Positions 8,294 to 17,144 are shown, numbered from the stretch's first letter. The stretch is DNA of 64,000 nt from an uncultured Acetatifactor sp. (GCA_949840885.1 CATKYJ010000004.1:62001-126000), one strand, 5' to 3'. Notes: generated by a model not told the origin, from the letters alone. Program-made: numbers and translations.

Positions 8294-9838
8294 CTAAGGG
8301 CCGGCTTTGTCCGTCTCCTCCCCCGGAAAGACGCTTCCTGCAAACCCGTCATACTCAGCTGTCACTTTCCCATAATCCCCTTTCTGAATCGCCATCTTCA
8401 GCCTCAGGGCCATGCGCCTGACCTCCGGCGGCGCCTCTCCGGTCAGCTGCCGCAGCGTCTCCATGAACATCTCCGCCTTTTCCCAGTTCTCCATCTCAAC
8501 GCTTAAGATCAGCTTCGACATGTTCTTCTTCAGCGCCTCCCTGTTGGCAGGCGTTCCGTAATGCCATGCGTCCCCCCCGTCCTCCGGAGCTTCCCCGCGG
8601 GCCGAACTGTCAAATGCCGCTTTTATATCGTCTATTGGCTTATGGGCATCTGCATCCTCCCCGCAGTCCCCCACCCATATAGAAAAGGAAAAGCTGCTGC
8701 CCCGCCCCTCTTCGCTGTCCACATCGATTGCGCCGCCCATGAGCTCCACCAGCTGTTTACAGATATTCAGCCCCAGCCCCGTGCCGCCGTATCTCCTGGA
8801 AATGGAGGCGTCCACCTGGGAGAAGCTTTTGAACAGCTTATCCCGATCCTCCTCGGCGATGCCGATCCCTGTGTCAGACACCAGGAAAAAGAGTTCCGCC
8901 TTTCCCTCCACCCGGGCAGTGAGCAGAGCCTGGAGGGTAATCTTGCCAACTGCCGTGAATTTCATGGCATTTGACAGAAGATTGTTCAAAATCTGGACAA
9001 TGCGCAGTTCGTCCCCCACCACATACTCCGGTATCTGGGGGGACACGGTCAGGAAAAAGTCCAGCCCTTTCTCCGTGATCCTGCCAAGGTGTTGCGCCTT
9101 TACATAGTCCAGCATATTTCGAAAATGGAATTTTCGAGGCTCCAGGATGAATTTTCCCGCGTCCAGCTTCGAAAAATCCAGAATATTGTCGATGATCTTG
9201 TTCATATCCCCGCAGCAGCGCTCTATCAGTTCCAGGGCCCTGGCGGTGCGGTCTGCATCGCGTTCCACATTATTCGGGGCCATACGTCCCGTGTTATGCG
9301 GGGCAATCCCCTCCGCCCTATGCGAGACGCACTGCTCCTGCCGGAGTTCACCCAAAAGTTCCCGTACATTTCCCAGAATGCCGTTCACGGGCGTGCGCAG
9401 CTCGTGGGTCACATTGGCCACGAATTCCGACTTGACTTTGGCTGCCTGCCTTGCCTCCTGCCGCACCTGCTCGATCTCCCTGGCCAGATGTTCCCTTTCC
9501 AGGGTGTCATTGGCCATGCAGATGTAATTGCCGTCTTCTGCCTGGACGAACCTGGCCTCCACGGGGAAACAAGTCCTGTTTCTGCGATACAGTGCCAGAT
9601 GCTCTGTCCCGGCCTTTGCCGTAAGCTTCCGGATGCTCTCTAGGATTCTGAAGCCTGCGGGAAGCACATCATCTATCTGCCTCCCCTCAAGACATCCGTC
9701 CTCTGCAGGATGCTGCTCGTATCCCAGCTTGCCTCTGGCTGCGGCATTGGCGTAGGCAATCCTGCCCGTCCCGTCAAATACGAGAATCATCTCCAGCGCG
9801 TCCTCTATGGGAAACGCGCCTCTTCCCACCTCTCCCAT
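8294..9838 (-). CDS. PAS-domain sensor histidine kinase
   Basis: A PAS domain (about residues 15-110) precedes the dimerisation/His domain (NVTHELRTPVNG) and an ATPase domain with N-box LLSNAMKFT, DTGIGI and GTGLGL. There is no receiver. A helical C-terminal tail of about 100 residues looks HPt-sized but I see no phosphorylatable His motif. A low-complexity insertion (about 30 residues with RAEGIAPHNTGRMAPNN) interrupts the helices after the His box. The ORF track starts at 9940, which lies inside a dispersed hairpin repeat. The ATG at 9838 has GGAGG five bases upstream and is preferred (514 residues). No transmembrane segment is seen. It probably feeds the flanking regulators or the HPt protein. 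Confidence 0.9.
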   Translation of the reverse strand: MGEVGRGAFPIEDALEMILVFDGTGRIAYANAAARGKLGYEQHPAEDGCLEGRQIDDVLPAGFRILESIRKLTAKAGTEHLALYRRNRTCFPVEARFVQAEDGNYICMANDTLEREHLAREIEQVRQEARQAAKVKSEFVANVTHELRTPVNGILGNVRELLGELRQEQCVSHRAEGIAPHNTGRMAPNNVERDADRTARALELIERCCGDMNKIIDNILDFSKLDAGKFILEPRKFHFRNMLDYVKAQHLGRITEKGLDFFLTVSPQIPEYVVGDELRIVQILNNLLSNAMKFTAVGKITLQALLTARVEGKAELFFLVSDTGIGIAEEDRDKLFKSFSQVDASISRRYGGTGLGLNICKQLVELMGGAIDVDSEEGRGSSFSFSIWVGDCGEDADAHKPIDDIKAAFDSSARGEAPEDGGDAWHYGTPANREALKKNMSKLILSVEMENWEKAEMFMETLRQLTGEAPPEVRRMALRLKMAIQKGDYGKVTAEYDGFAGSVFPGEETDKAGP

Positions 9839-9912
9839 AAGTCCCTCCGCCGGCATTTGGCCTGTGCCACAAGAAAACAGCAGCAGAAGCGTCATCCCAC
9901 TTTGCTGCCGTT

Positions 9913-10004
9913 TATACTCATGAGCGGTGAAATTTGCCACCGATTCATAATGCTTACCGCTCGTGAGTCGGGCGACTTGGCAAACTTTAGTGACCGTCAG
10001 TATA
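9913..10004 (+). repeat. dispersed hairpin repeat, copy A
   Basis: Bounded by TATACT and AGTATA. Arms at 9916-9928 and 9956-9968 (ACCGCTCGTGAGT on the right) pair over 13 positions with one G-U. It is closely similar to copy B at 38262. It lies between the stop of the HD-GYP regulator and the kinase start. Confidence 0.8.
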
Positions 10005-10011
10005 TATTACC

Positions 10012-10114
10012 GAAAGCAAATGCACTTTCCTATAGTCAATCAGCAAAAGAATACTGCAAGTTCTGATAAGCTATACTATAGGAAGCAAATGCATGCTTCT
10101 GATAAGCTGTATTA
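10012..10114. repeat. short direct repeats with small hairpins
   Basis: TTCTGATAAGCT plus TA-rich flank occurs at 10061 and again at 10097 (36 bases apart). AAGCAAATGCA occurs at 10014 and 10083, each inside a small palindrome (GAAAG/CTTTC and GAAGCA/TGCTTC). The last copy overlaps the stop codon of the HD-GYP regulator gene. Confidence 0.55.
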
Positions 10115-11203
10115 CGAAAAGTCAACAGTGCCCATCTTTTCCATTATATGAAAGAAATCCTCTCTGGCAAGCCTGAAACACTCCAAGATATCCGGCGAAA
10201 ACTGTCCGCATTCGCCATTCATGATCATTTCAATAGCCTTTTCCTTTGAAAAGGAACTCTTGTAGACCCTGGGGCTCACCAGCGCATCGTAAACATCTGC
10301 CACGGCAACAATCTGGGCACTGATCGGAATATCCTCTCCTACCAGATGATCCGGATAACCTCTTCCGTCCCACCGCTCATGGTGATGGCGGCAGATCTCG
10401 TAACAGTAGCGGTAAAATTCGCTGGTCCTGTCTTTATAGAATTTCTCCAGGATATCGCATCCAATGGTGGTATGCGTCTTCATGATCTCAAATTCCTCAT
10501 TGGTCAGGCGTCCGGGCTTTAACAGGATGGTATCGGATATGCCGATCTTGCCAATGTCGTGCAGCACGGAAGCCCTGGAGATCGCGTCCACCAGCACAGG
10601 CGTCAGGCCGTACTGGGGGAAATGCTCCATCAGATGCCTGGCCATGATCCTGGTATAGAACTTGATACGCTTGGTATGATCGCCTGTCTCGGCGCTTCTG
10701 GACTCTACCACGGTGCTCAGGGCATCGATCATGAACTCATTGGTCTCCCTGATCTCCTGCTCCTGGGCCCTGATGGCGATCTCCTGCTCTTTTAAGCGCC
10801 TTTCCATGTTGCGCTTATTCTGGTACAGTTCTATGATATTCTTGCTGCGGCGCTTTACGATATGGGGATAGAACGGCTTATGTATCACATCTGCCACGCC
10901 GAAATCATAGGCTCTGCCTTCGCTGTCCTGAATCGTCTCCCCCGTAATCAGTATCACGGGAACAGCCTCCAGCATCTGGTGCTCCTGCATGTACTCCAGC
11001 ACCTTAAAACCATCCATTATGGGCATCACCACGTCCAGCAATACCAATACGATATTATGATTCTGCTCGATCTGCCTGACGGCTTCTTTGCCGTTCCCTG
11101 CCTCCAGCAGTTCATACTCGTCCAGATTGTCCTGGAACATCTCCATAAGTATAATACGGTTTATTTCTTCGTCATCAACGACCAGTATCTGTTGCTTCTC
11201 CAT
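10112..11203 (-). CDS. HD-GYP response regulator, probable cyclic-di-GMP phosphodiesterase
   Basis: A 363-residue protein. The receiver has Asp57 in LLDVVMPIMDG. A coiled-coil linker leads to a complete HD-GYP domain: HDIGKIGI, HTTIG, HHHERWDGRGYP and ADVYDAL are all present. The enzyme is expected to hydrolyse cyclic-di-GMP when its receiver is phosphorylated. It is the first gene of the minus-strand signalling run and has its own promoter (TTGACA, 17 bases, TATCAT). The intact motifs contrast with the degraded copies at 7208 and 11360. Confidence 0.94.
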   Translation of the reverse strand: MEKQQILVVDDEEINRIILMEMFQDNLDEYELLEAGNGKEAVRQIEQNHNIVLVLLDVVMPIMDGFKVLEYMQEHQMLEAVPVILITGETIQDSEGRAYDFGVADVIHKPFYPHIVKRRSKNIIELYQNKRNMERRLKEQEIAIRAQEQEIRETNEFMIDALSTVVESRSAETGDHTKRIKFYTRIMARHLMEHFPQYGLTPVLVDAISRASVLHDIGKIGISDTILLKPGRLTNEEFEIMKTHTTIGCDILEKFYKDRTSEFYRYCYEICRHHHERWDGRGYPDHLVGEDIPISAQIVAVADVYDALVSPRVYKSSFSKEKAIEMIMNGECGQFSPDILECFRLAREDFFHIMEKMGTVDFS

Positions 11204-11241
11204 CTCATCACCATTATTTTGAGTATATTCGCTACCAAATC

Positions 11242-11270
11242 ATGATACCACTTTTCTAAAAAAATGTCAA
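11242..11270 (-). promoter_or_regulatory. sigma-A promoter for the HD-GYP regulator
   Basis: Minus strand: TTGACA, 17-base spacer, TATCAT. About 40 bases upstream of the ATG at 11203. It is arranged divergently with the promoter at 11302. Confidence 0.7.
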
Positions 11271-11301
11271 TTCATTAAAAAAAGCCTGCGCAAAACTTCT
11301 A

Positions 11302-11331
11302 TAGACAAATACACTGAAAATGTGGTAAATT
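11302..11331 (+). promoter_or_regulatory. putative promoter for the PocR-GGDEF gene
   Basis: TAGACA, 18-base spacer, TAAATT, followed by AGGGAGG and the ATG at 11360. Weaker than the divergent promoter. Confidence 0.45.
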
Positions 11332-11359
11332 AGAGATAACAATTAGGGAGGGCTGCGCC

Positions 11360-12979
11360 ATGGATACATATACTTTCCAGGACATATTTGACATAGATTT
11401 CATGCAGAAGCTGATCGATTCCCTGTCCGTTACCCTGCAGGTAGGCATCAGCATCCGGGGGCCCCACGGAGAGCGCATTACGAGGGACAGCGATTACTGC
11501 CATTTCTGCCGGGATATCGTCAAAAAATCACCTGTGGGAAACGCGCGCTGCGAGATGTCCGACAAAGCTCTCAGCGCCCATAACGATACAAAGCCCTGCA
11601 TCTGCCACTGCCTGTCTGCAGGGCTTACCGATGCCAGCATCGCGATTCTGGTGGAGGGCAGGCACCTGGCCAGCATTCTGGTAGGGCAGGTGCGCCTGGC
11701 CGAGGACGTGCCGGACGATGAGGAATACCGTACCAATGCCCGCATTCTCCAGCTGGACGAGGAGGAATTTCTGGAGCATGTGCACGCGCTTCCCGTGATC
11801 TCCAGGGGACATTTTGAGCATATATTGGATCTGCTCACCCTCTTAGCCAATCAGTTCTCCCAGATCGGCTGCGGGTACCTGCGGCTGCGGGACGCCGTCA
11901 GTTCTCTGGAGAGCCAGAAGCTTGTACACCAACAGGAGAAAACCGTGCTGGAGACCCTGGCAGAAAAAGACTCCATGACGGGTCTGTACAACCGCCGGAA
12001 ATTCGAGGAGGTGGCGGACATGTACGCCGGACAAAAGGGCCGTCAGATCTGTATGATATCGGCGGACGCCAATTTCCTGAAGCTGACCAACGATATCTTC
12101 GGCCACAAGGCCGGGGACCAGCTGCTGGCCAACGCGGCCAGGATCATGAACAGCCTGGCCAAGAACGACTGGCTGGTGGCCCGCTGCGGCGGGGACGAGT
12201 TCCGCGTCATCCTGCCCGACACCACGCTGGAGACGGCTTTGGACTACTGCCGCCGGGTGGCCAGGGACTGCAGCAAGGACACCACTCTCTCCCTGCCCCT
12301 CTCGGTGGCCTTGGGCGCTGCGGACTGGGACAGTGAGCACGAGACTTTGCAGGACTGCTTCTCCAGGGCGGATGCCAAAATGTACCAGAACAAGGCGGTG
12401 CTCAAGCATGAACTTCATGTGCCGGATTATATTATGGAGCGGTTGTACGACAAGCAGATTCTGAGCCGAAAAGTCGTGGACTACGCCGCCGACATGTCTC
12501 TTAGGTTCTCTCTGCATCTGGGGCTTACCAGGGAGCGCGCGTCGGAAGTAAGTCTGGCGGCCAGATACCAGGATATCGGTATGGCGAAGCTGCCGGAATC
12601 TTTCTATATCCGGGGGCAGTCCCGGACAGAGGAGGAAACCCTGCGTTTTAAGACCCATGTCACCCATGGATACACCATGGCAAGGCAGTTCGAGGAACTT
12701 TACAAGGTGGCGGATATCATCCTCCATTCCCATGAGAGCTGGGACGGCAACGGCTATCCCAACCAACTGACCGGGGAAACCATTCCCCTGGAATCCCGCA
12801 TCATACATATCATCGGAGATTATACCTATTGGACCATGCCCACCATCTCCGGCGGGAATTATTCCAGGGAGGCAGTGACGCAGAAAATGAAAGAGTTCGC
12901 AGGCCGCATCTATGACCCTGAGCTGACGGAAGCATTTTTTGACTTTCTTGCCGGCTGCGAAAAAAATGGCCAGGAATGA
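11360..12979 (+). CDS. PocR-GGDEF protein with degenerate HD-GYP domain
   Basis: A 539-residue soluble protein. Residues about 5-175 match the PocR sensory domain (FDIDFMQKLIDSL, CHFCRDIV, EGRHLASILVGQVRL) with several conserved cysteines. Residues about 200-340 form a GGDEF domain with intact RCGGDEF, so cyclic-di-GMP synthesis is plausible. Residues about 350-535 are HD-GYP-like, but HDIGKIG reads QDIGMAK and ADVYDAL reads GDYTYWT, so hydrolysis is doubtful. The start follows AGGGAGG. It is divergent from the intact HD-GYP regulator, so synthesis and breakdown genes may be co-regulated. Ligand unknown. Confidence 0.9.
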   Translation: MDTYTFQDIFDIDFMQKLIDSLSVTLQVGISIRGPHGERITRDSDYCHFCRDIVKKSPVGNARCEMSDKALSAHNDTKPCICHCLSAGLTDASIAILVEGRHLASILVGQVRLAEDVPDDEEYRTNARILQLDEEEFLEHVHALPVISRGHFEHILDLLTLLANQFSQIGCGYLRLRDAVSSLESQKLVHQQEKTVLETLAEKDSMTGLYNRRKFEEVADMYAGQKGRQICMISADANFLKLTNDIFGHKAGDQLLANAARIMNSLAKNDWLVARCGGDEFRVILPDTTLETALDYCRRVARDCSKDTTLSLPLSVALGAADWDSEHETLQDCFSRADAKMYQNKAVLKHELHVPDYIMERLYDKQILSRKVVDYAADMSLRFSLHLGLTRERASEVSLAARYQDIGMAKLPESFYIRGQSRTEEETLRFKTHVTHGYTMARQFEELYKVADIILHSHESWDGNGYPNQLTGETIPLESRIIHIIGDYTYWTMPTISGGNYSREAVTQKMKEFAGRIYDPELTEAFFDFLAGCEKNGQE

Positions 12980-13061
12980 CTCTCTGGCAGACCGCCGTCT
13001 GCTTACCCGGGTTTTTCCAGTCTTTCCAGAACCTTTCCGGAAAGGAAAGGGCATAAACCAA

Positions 13062-13090
13062 AAAGGGGCTGCCGCAACAGCCCCTTTCGT
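13062..13090. terminator. bidirectional terminator
   Basis: A perfect 10-bp stem AAAGGGGCTG/CAGCCCCTTT with a 6-base loop, with A and T runs on both sides. It can serve the plus gene ending at 12979 and the minus gene ending at 13133. Confidence 0.88.
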
Positions 13091-13132
13091 TTTACATTCA
13101 GCCGCGGACGGCATAGCTGCTACCGCACGATT

Positions 13133-14389
13133 TTAATCGCTCTTTCGCAGATCTTTCAGCGCCGTGCCGATTTTGATGGGATTGCCGTATCGCAATGTTC
13201 CCATGCGGTATAACTTTGCCCCCAGGATTCCGGTGCCTGCGATGGATGCCGCCAATATCAGGAACGAAACCACGATCTCCCATGCCGCCACGCTGCCCAT
13301 GGCCACCCGGGCGAACATGGTGCTGTAAGAGCTGATGGGCAGGAAAGACAGCACCTTGATGATGGGGCCGTCTATATTCATCAGCTGCATCAGCGAGAAG
13401 AAGTATACGATCATCACCACCACCATCAGGCCGGACACGCTCTTGCTGATGTCCTCGGTCTTGCTGACCAAAGCTCCCATGGCGCCGAAGAGGAACGCGT
13501 AGAAGAGGTAGCCTCCCAGCCCGAAGAAAGCAAAAGCTATCAGCACCTCCCCGGGGATGTGCAGGAACATGTCCAGCATGCCGCCCCATTGCTCCCTGTT
13601 GACCCGATAGGACAAAAGGATGGCTCCCAGGATAACCCCCATCTGAAACACGCCGCCTATGGCTCCGGCGATGACTTTGCCGAACAGCAGGCTGTTGGGG
13701 GAAGTGCTGGTGACCAGCACCTCGATGGCCCGGTTGCTCTTTTCGCTGGTTACGGACACTGCTATCATCTGGCCGTAGTACACAATCAGCATGAACACGA
13801 TGATCACCAGCACATAACAGTACCAGTAATTGCTGCCGGAGTCCTTGTTCAGTATCTGCTCCGTCACCGTGACGGGCACGTCATACATAGCCGTGATCTC
13901 CCCCAGATCCCAGCCTTTCTGCTGGCTGTACTGCATGCGGTAGAACAGCTTCATGGCCTGGTCGAAGACAGCCGTATTGTGGTCTGTCATACCTTTGTTG
14001 TAGACATAGTATTCATACTGGGTGGCTCCTGTGACCAGGAACCCGGCCTGGGCCTCCTGGTTCTCCACTAAACTGCGCAAAGCGTCCGCACTGTCGGCCT
14101 CCTGCCAGTCCACATCCGGGAACATCTCCCCCAGGACCTGGGGCTGTACCACCCCTGCCTCATCCGCGTACAGGAACAAGGGCCTCTCCCCTTGCTGACT
14201 GTCCTGGGTACTGTCGTCCTCTTTGTCCCCTACCACCTGTACACCGGTAAAGCCTGACATATCCACAAACCGGGGCAAAAACAGCGCCGCTGCCCCCAGG
14301 ACTACCAGCACCACGGTAAGTCCCATAAATACCTTATTGGTAAAGTATTCCTTTAATTCATATTTCAGCACAATCCAAAATCTTTTCAT
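13133..14389 (-). CDS. ABC-2 type exporter permease (NatB-like)
   Basis: A 418-residue membrane protein. One TM helix near residues 20-40 is followed by a large extracellular region (about 45-215), then about five TM helices, the pattern of the NatB/YhaP family. The motif SEKSNRAIEVLVTS after TM2 is typical. It is translationally coupled to the ATPase gene through a 4-base overlap. Substrate unknown; sodium, drug or peptide export are family possibilities. Confidence 0.9.
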   Translation of the reverse strand: MKRFWIVLKYELKEYFTNKVFMGLTVVLVVLGAAALFLPRFVDMSGFTGVQVVGDKEDDSTQDSQQGERPLFLYADEAGVVQPQVLGEMFPDVDWQEADSADALRSLVENQEAQAGFLVTGATQYEYYVYNKGMTDHNTAVFDQAMKLFYRMQYSQQKGWDLGEITAMYDVPVTVTEQILNKDSGSNYWYCYVLVIIVFMLIVYYGQMIAVSVTSEKSNRAIEVLVTSTSPNSLLFGKVIAGAIGGVFQMGVILGAILLSYRVNREQWGGMLDMFLHIPGEVLIAFAFFGLGGYLFYAFLFGAMGALVSKTEDISKSVSGLMVVVMIVYFFSLMQLMNIDGPIIKVLSFLPISSYSTMFARVAMGSVAAWEIVVSFLILAASIAGTGILGAKLYRMGTLRYGNPIKIGTALKDLRKSD

Positions 14390-15306
14390 TCTTCCTCTTC
14401 ACCTACTTTCATCACAAAAATATCGTTCAGGGACGGCTCATAGCAGCCGAACCGCTCCACTTCCACACTGGATGCCGCCAGAGCCGCCATGACCTTACGC
14501 CTGTCCGCCCCCTCTTTCAGCTCCAGAATCAGAATATCCCGCTTCCTGCCGGACACGCTTACCAAATCCGGCCATTCCCGCTCCACTTTCTGCGCCAGCT
14601 CCTCGACGGAAAGATTCTCCGCCGCCAGCATCAGGCGGTTTTTGCCGTATTCTTTCTTGATATCACGCAGTCTCCCGGCCAGCACCACCTCTCCCTGATT
14701 GATGATGGCGATTTCATCGCAGAATTCCTCCACATAGCTCATCTGGTGGCTGGAGAAGATGACGATCCTATCTTCCGCTATCAATTCATTTACCACATCT
14801 TTCAGGATCTGGGAATTCACCGGATCCAGTCCGCTGAAAGGCTCATCCAGAATAATGATCTCCGGATTGCTCACCAAAGTAGCGGCCAGCTGGACTTTCT
14901 GCTGGTTGCCCTTGGACAATGTCTCCAGCTTCCTGGTCTCGTACTCCGACACCTCCAGCCTGGCCAGCCACCTTTTTGCGCTCTCTTTTGCCTCCTTGGG
15001 ATTCAGTCCCCGCAGGCAGGCCAGATAAATCATCTGATCTATCACGGTCCGCTTGGGGTAGAGTCCCCGTTCCTCGGGCAGGTAGCCTATCCGGTGCCTG
15101 GACGGCACGAACTTTTTGCCGTCTAACAGGATCTCCCCGCTGTTCGCATGGAACACATCCATCAGAATACGGATAGTGGTGGTCTTGCCCGCGCCGTTTC
15201 TGCCCAATAACCCCAATGCCTTGCCGCTCTCCACATGAAAGTCAATGCCATGGAGCACTTCCTTGTCCCCAAAGCTCTTGTGGATGCCTTTTACTTCTAG
15301 CCTCAT
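14386..15306 (-). CDS. ABC transporter ATPase (NatA-like)
   Basis: A 306-residue ATPase with Walker A GRNGAGKTT, signature LSKGNQQKVQ and Walker B IIILDEP. The C-terminal extension of about 80 residues is usual for NatA/DrrA-type exporters. It precedes the permease and follows the PadR gene, so the three form a likely operon. Confidence 0.94.
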   Translation of the reverse strand: MRLEVKGIHKSFGDKEVLHGIDFHVESGKALGLLGRNGAGKTTTIRILMDVFHANSGEILLDGKKFVPSRHRIGYLPEERGLYPKRTVIDQMIYLACLRGLNPKEAKESAKRWLARLEVSEYETRKLETLSKGNQQKVQLAATLVSNPEIIILDEPFSGLDPVNSQILKDVVNELIAEDRIVIFSSHQMSYVEEFCDEIAIINQGEVVLAGRLRDIKKEYGKNRLMLAAENLSVEELAQKVEREWPDLVSVSGRKRDILILELKEGADRRKVMAALAASSVEVERFGCYEPSLNDIFVMKVGEEEE

Positions 15307-15320
15307 CCTTATACCCCCTT

Positions 15321-15336
15321 GCGCGCTTCGGCGCGC
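15321..15336. other. hairpin between padR-like and ABC genes
   Basis: GCGCGC-TTCG-GCGCGC is a perfect 6-bp stem with a stable tetraloop and no T run, so it may shape mRNA processing rather than end transcription. The rest of 15337-15520 shows only short TTTCAAACC-like repeats. Confidence 0.5.
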
Positions 15337-15520
15337 ATGCCATTCAAACCTTTCAACCCTTTCAAACCTATGCCAATCTGCGCATTGCGATGCGCACCTG
15401 TTCCTTTGCCGTCCGGATACGCCTTTTTATCCAGCCAGCCCTCTTTCCGGCCCCCACGCCTTTCAAGCATATTTCGCTTTCCAGGCAGATGCTGCAAGAA
15501 AGCCTCCCATAACAATCCTT

Positions 15521-15856
15521 TCAATCCACCGTCGATACCCCCCCTGACAGGGTTTTCAGCCCGTCCGCCAGCTGCTGCCCCAGGCGCTTCGTCTCCTCCG
15601 CAAGCAGCTCCATGCCCACTTTCGTCAGGAGGTAAGCTTTCTTCCCGTCCTCCGGCACCACCTCAATGACACCGTCCGTCGTAAGCCTCCCCACCATGGT
15701 ATAGAGCGTCCCGGTTCCCAAAAGAAGCCTGTCCTGAGTCAATTCCGCCACATACTGCATAATAGCATAGCCATGCCTGGGCTTCGTGACCGCCAGCAGG
15801 GTATAGTAGGTAGTCTCAGTCATGGGTATGTACTTTTTCCGTAAAGCCTCATTCAA
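15521..15856 (-). CDS. PadR-family transcriptional regulator
   Basis: A 111-residue winged-helix regulator. Its core (YYTLLAVTKPRHGYAIMQYV, then GTLYTMVGRLTTDGVIE) is typical of PadR. I place the start at the TTG at 15856 because AGGAGG lies 7 bases upstream; the ORF-track start at 15898 lies upstream of that ribosome site, next to the promoter. The C-terminal helix is short, as in the small PadR class. A nested palindrome overlaps its promoter, so autorepression and control of the downstream ABC exporter are likely. Confidence 0.92.
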   Translation of the reverse strand: MNEALRKKYIPMTETTYYTLLAVTKPRHGYAIMQYVAELTQDRLLLGTGTLYTMVGRLTTDGVIEVVPEDGKKAYLLTKVGMELLAEETKRLGQQLADGLKTLSGGVSTVD

Positions 15857-15900
15857 TGACACTCCTCCTATCAAAAAATTCCAGGGAAAACCCCTCAAAA

Positions 15901-15951
15901 AATATATCTATCATCAACATGTCGACAATCGACATATCGCTGATAGATATA
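15901..15951 (-). promoter_or_regulatory. PadR promoter with nested palindromic operator
   Basis: Outer arms 15903-15913 and 15941-15951 (TATATCTATCA/TGATAGATATA) and inner arms 15919-15925 and 15929-15935 (ATGTCGA/TCGACAT) share the same centre at 15927. The inner pair gives ATGT-N9-ACAT, close to the PadR consensus. On the minus strand TTGTCG, 16 bases, TATATT can serve as -35 and -10 inside the operator. Confidence 0.75.
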
Positions 15952-16081
15952 AAATACCACACTCCCAGTCCGGTGTCAAATAGTTTTTTCGGATATCCAG
16001 GTATCCGGCAAGAAAAAACTGGTCTTTTGCCCCAGAGGCAGCAGCTCACACAAAGCGCAAACTGCTGCCGAGAATTTTCCC

Positions 16082-16813
16082 TCAGTCCTGCCGCTCCCCA
16101 TCGTCATAGGTCTCACTGAACCTGGCGGCAAAGGAGGGTTCCTCCCCGCCTGCATAGAGATGGGAGATGTCGCCGAAGGCGCTGACCCGGAAAATGGCTT
16201 TCCCCTGGCGGCGCTCCTCGGTATAGATAGTGGACACGGAGGACGGGGCGGCGCAGAGATGATGCCAGAGTATCATGGGGGAAACATTCATCAGGTGGCT
16301 CAGCAGGACGCATTCCATGCCGAAATGGCAGAAAAACGCCAAAGTGTCCCGGTTGGGGCGCTCTGCCCTGTACAGGCTGCCGTCCCGGACATAGCCGTGC
16401 TCTGCCAAAAGGGCGTCAAAATTCCGGATGGCCTCGGCGTAGGCTTCGCCCACTCCGCCCTCCCGCATGATGTCCGTCTCTGTCCATTGATCTGGCCGGG
16501 AATAGGCCTCCTGCGCCATCCAGTCCTGGGGCAGCCAGTCCCAGACAATGGAATTTCTCTCCTCGTCCAGATTAGGTCGCCTGATTCTGGGCCAGAATTC
16601 CCGCAGCCATTGGCATTCCGTGGCTGTCATGCCTTTCTTCTGCAGGGTCAGGGAGGCGGTGTCCTTGGCTCTGCCCATGGAAGACACATAAACGTGGGTC
16701 ACCTCTGTCTGCAAGAGCCTGCGGGACAGCAGTTCGGCTTCCCGCCAGCCTTTTTCCGTCAGGGAGTCCTTTGCATAATCCGGGTCTCCGTGGCGTATGA
16801 TCAGTAGTCTCAT
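16082..16813 (-). CDS. histidine phosphatase (phosphoglycerate mutase-like) family protein
   Basis: The N-terminus MRLLIIRHGDPDY carries the RHG catalytic motif and the fold continues with SSMGRAKDTA and a late His in FCHFGMEC. The family dephosphorylates small metabolites or proteins; the substrate cannot be told. The start at 16813 has GGAGG upstream and overlaps the TGA of the preceding small gene (ATGA), so the two are coupled. The ORF-track extension to 16858 is not supported. Confidence 0.88.
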   Translation of the reverse strand: MRLLIIRHGDPDYAKDSLTEKGWREAELLSRRLLQTEVTHVYVSSMGRAKDTASLTLQKKGMTATECQWLREFWPRIRRPNLDEERNSIVWDWLPQDWMAQEAYSRPDQWTETDIMREGGVGEAYAEAIRNFDALLAEHGYVRDGSLYRAERPNRDTLAFFCHFGMECVLLSHLMNVSPMILWHHLCAAPSSVSTIYTEERRQGKAIFRVSAFGDISHLYAGGEEPSFAARFSETYDDGERQD

Positions 16814-17031
16814 GATTTCTCCTCCGTTTCTTTTATGGTTTTCTCCGGGCGGTTCCATTTTTCTTCGTACTCCTCGCGGCTCACCCGCAGGAAGAAACGC
16901 GCGTCCTGATAGGTATCGATTCTTTCTATTTCCATAGACACCTCCTGCTCCAGAGCCCGTTCCATAATCTCCAGGCCATTATAGCATTCCTGTGAGGACA
17001 TTTCCAGCATTTTCTGAAAGTAGCAGGGCAT
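16810..17031 (-). CDS. small hypothetical protein coupled to the histidine phosphatase
   Basis: A 73-residue soluble, Glu-rich protein without a motif I recognise. Its stop overlaps the start of the phosphatase gene. Codon use is gene-like across the whole ORF, but the only good ribosome site (AGGAGG) precedes an internal ATG at 16935, which would give 41 residues (MEIERIDTYQDARFF). Either start is possible. Confidence 0.6.
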   Translation of the reverse strand: MPCYFQKMLEMSSQECYNGLEIMERALEQEVSMEIERIDTYQDARFFLRVSREEYEEKWNRPEKTIKETEEKS

Positions 17032-17144
17032 AAGATAATGGCTGGCTTACCATCCCCAGTCAATTCGCCGGCCCTGCGTTTTCCGGCACAAGGCGCTTTT
17101 GGGCCAAAGCATTCCGAGTGAGAGTTTCTTTTTACGGCGCCCTT

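Noticed and set aside
11843-13114. 423-codon minus-strand ORF
   Set aside because: Antisense to the PocR-GGDEF gene, and it runs through a strong terminator hairpin.
15309-15524. 71-codon ORF between the ABC and PadR genes
   Set aside because: No ribosome site, overlaps the PadR 3-prime end, and composition is repeat-driven.
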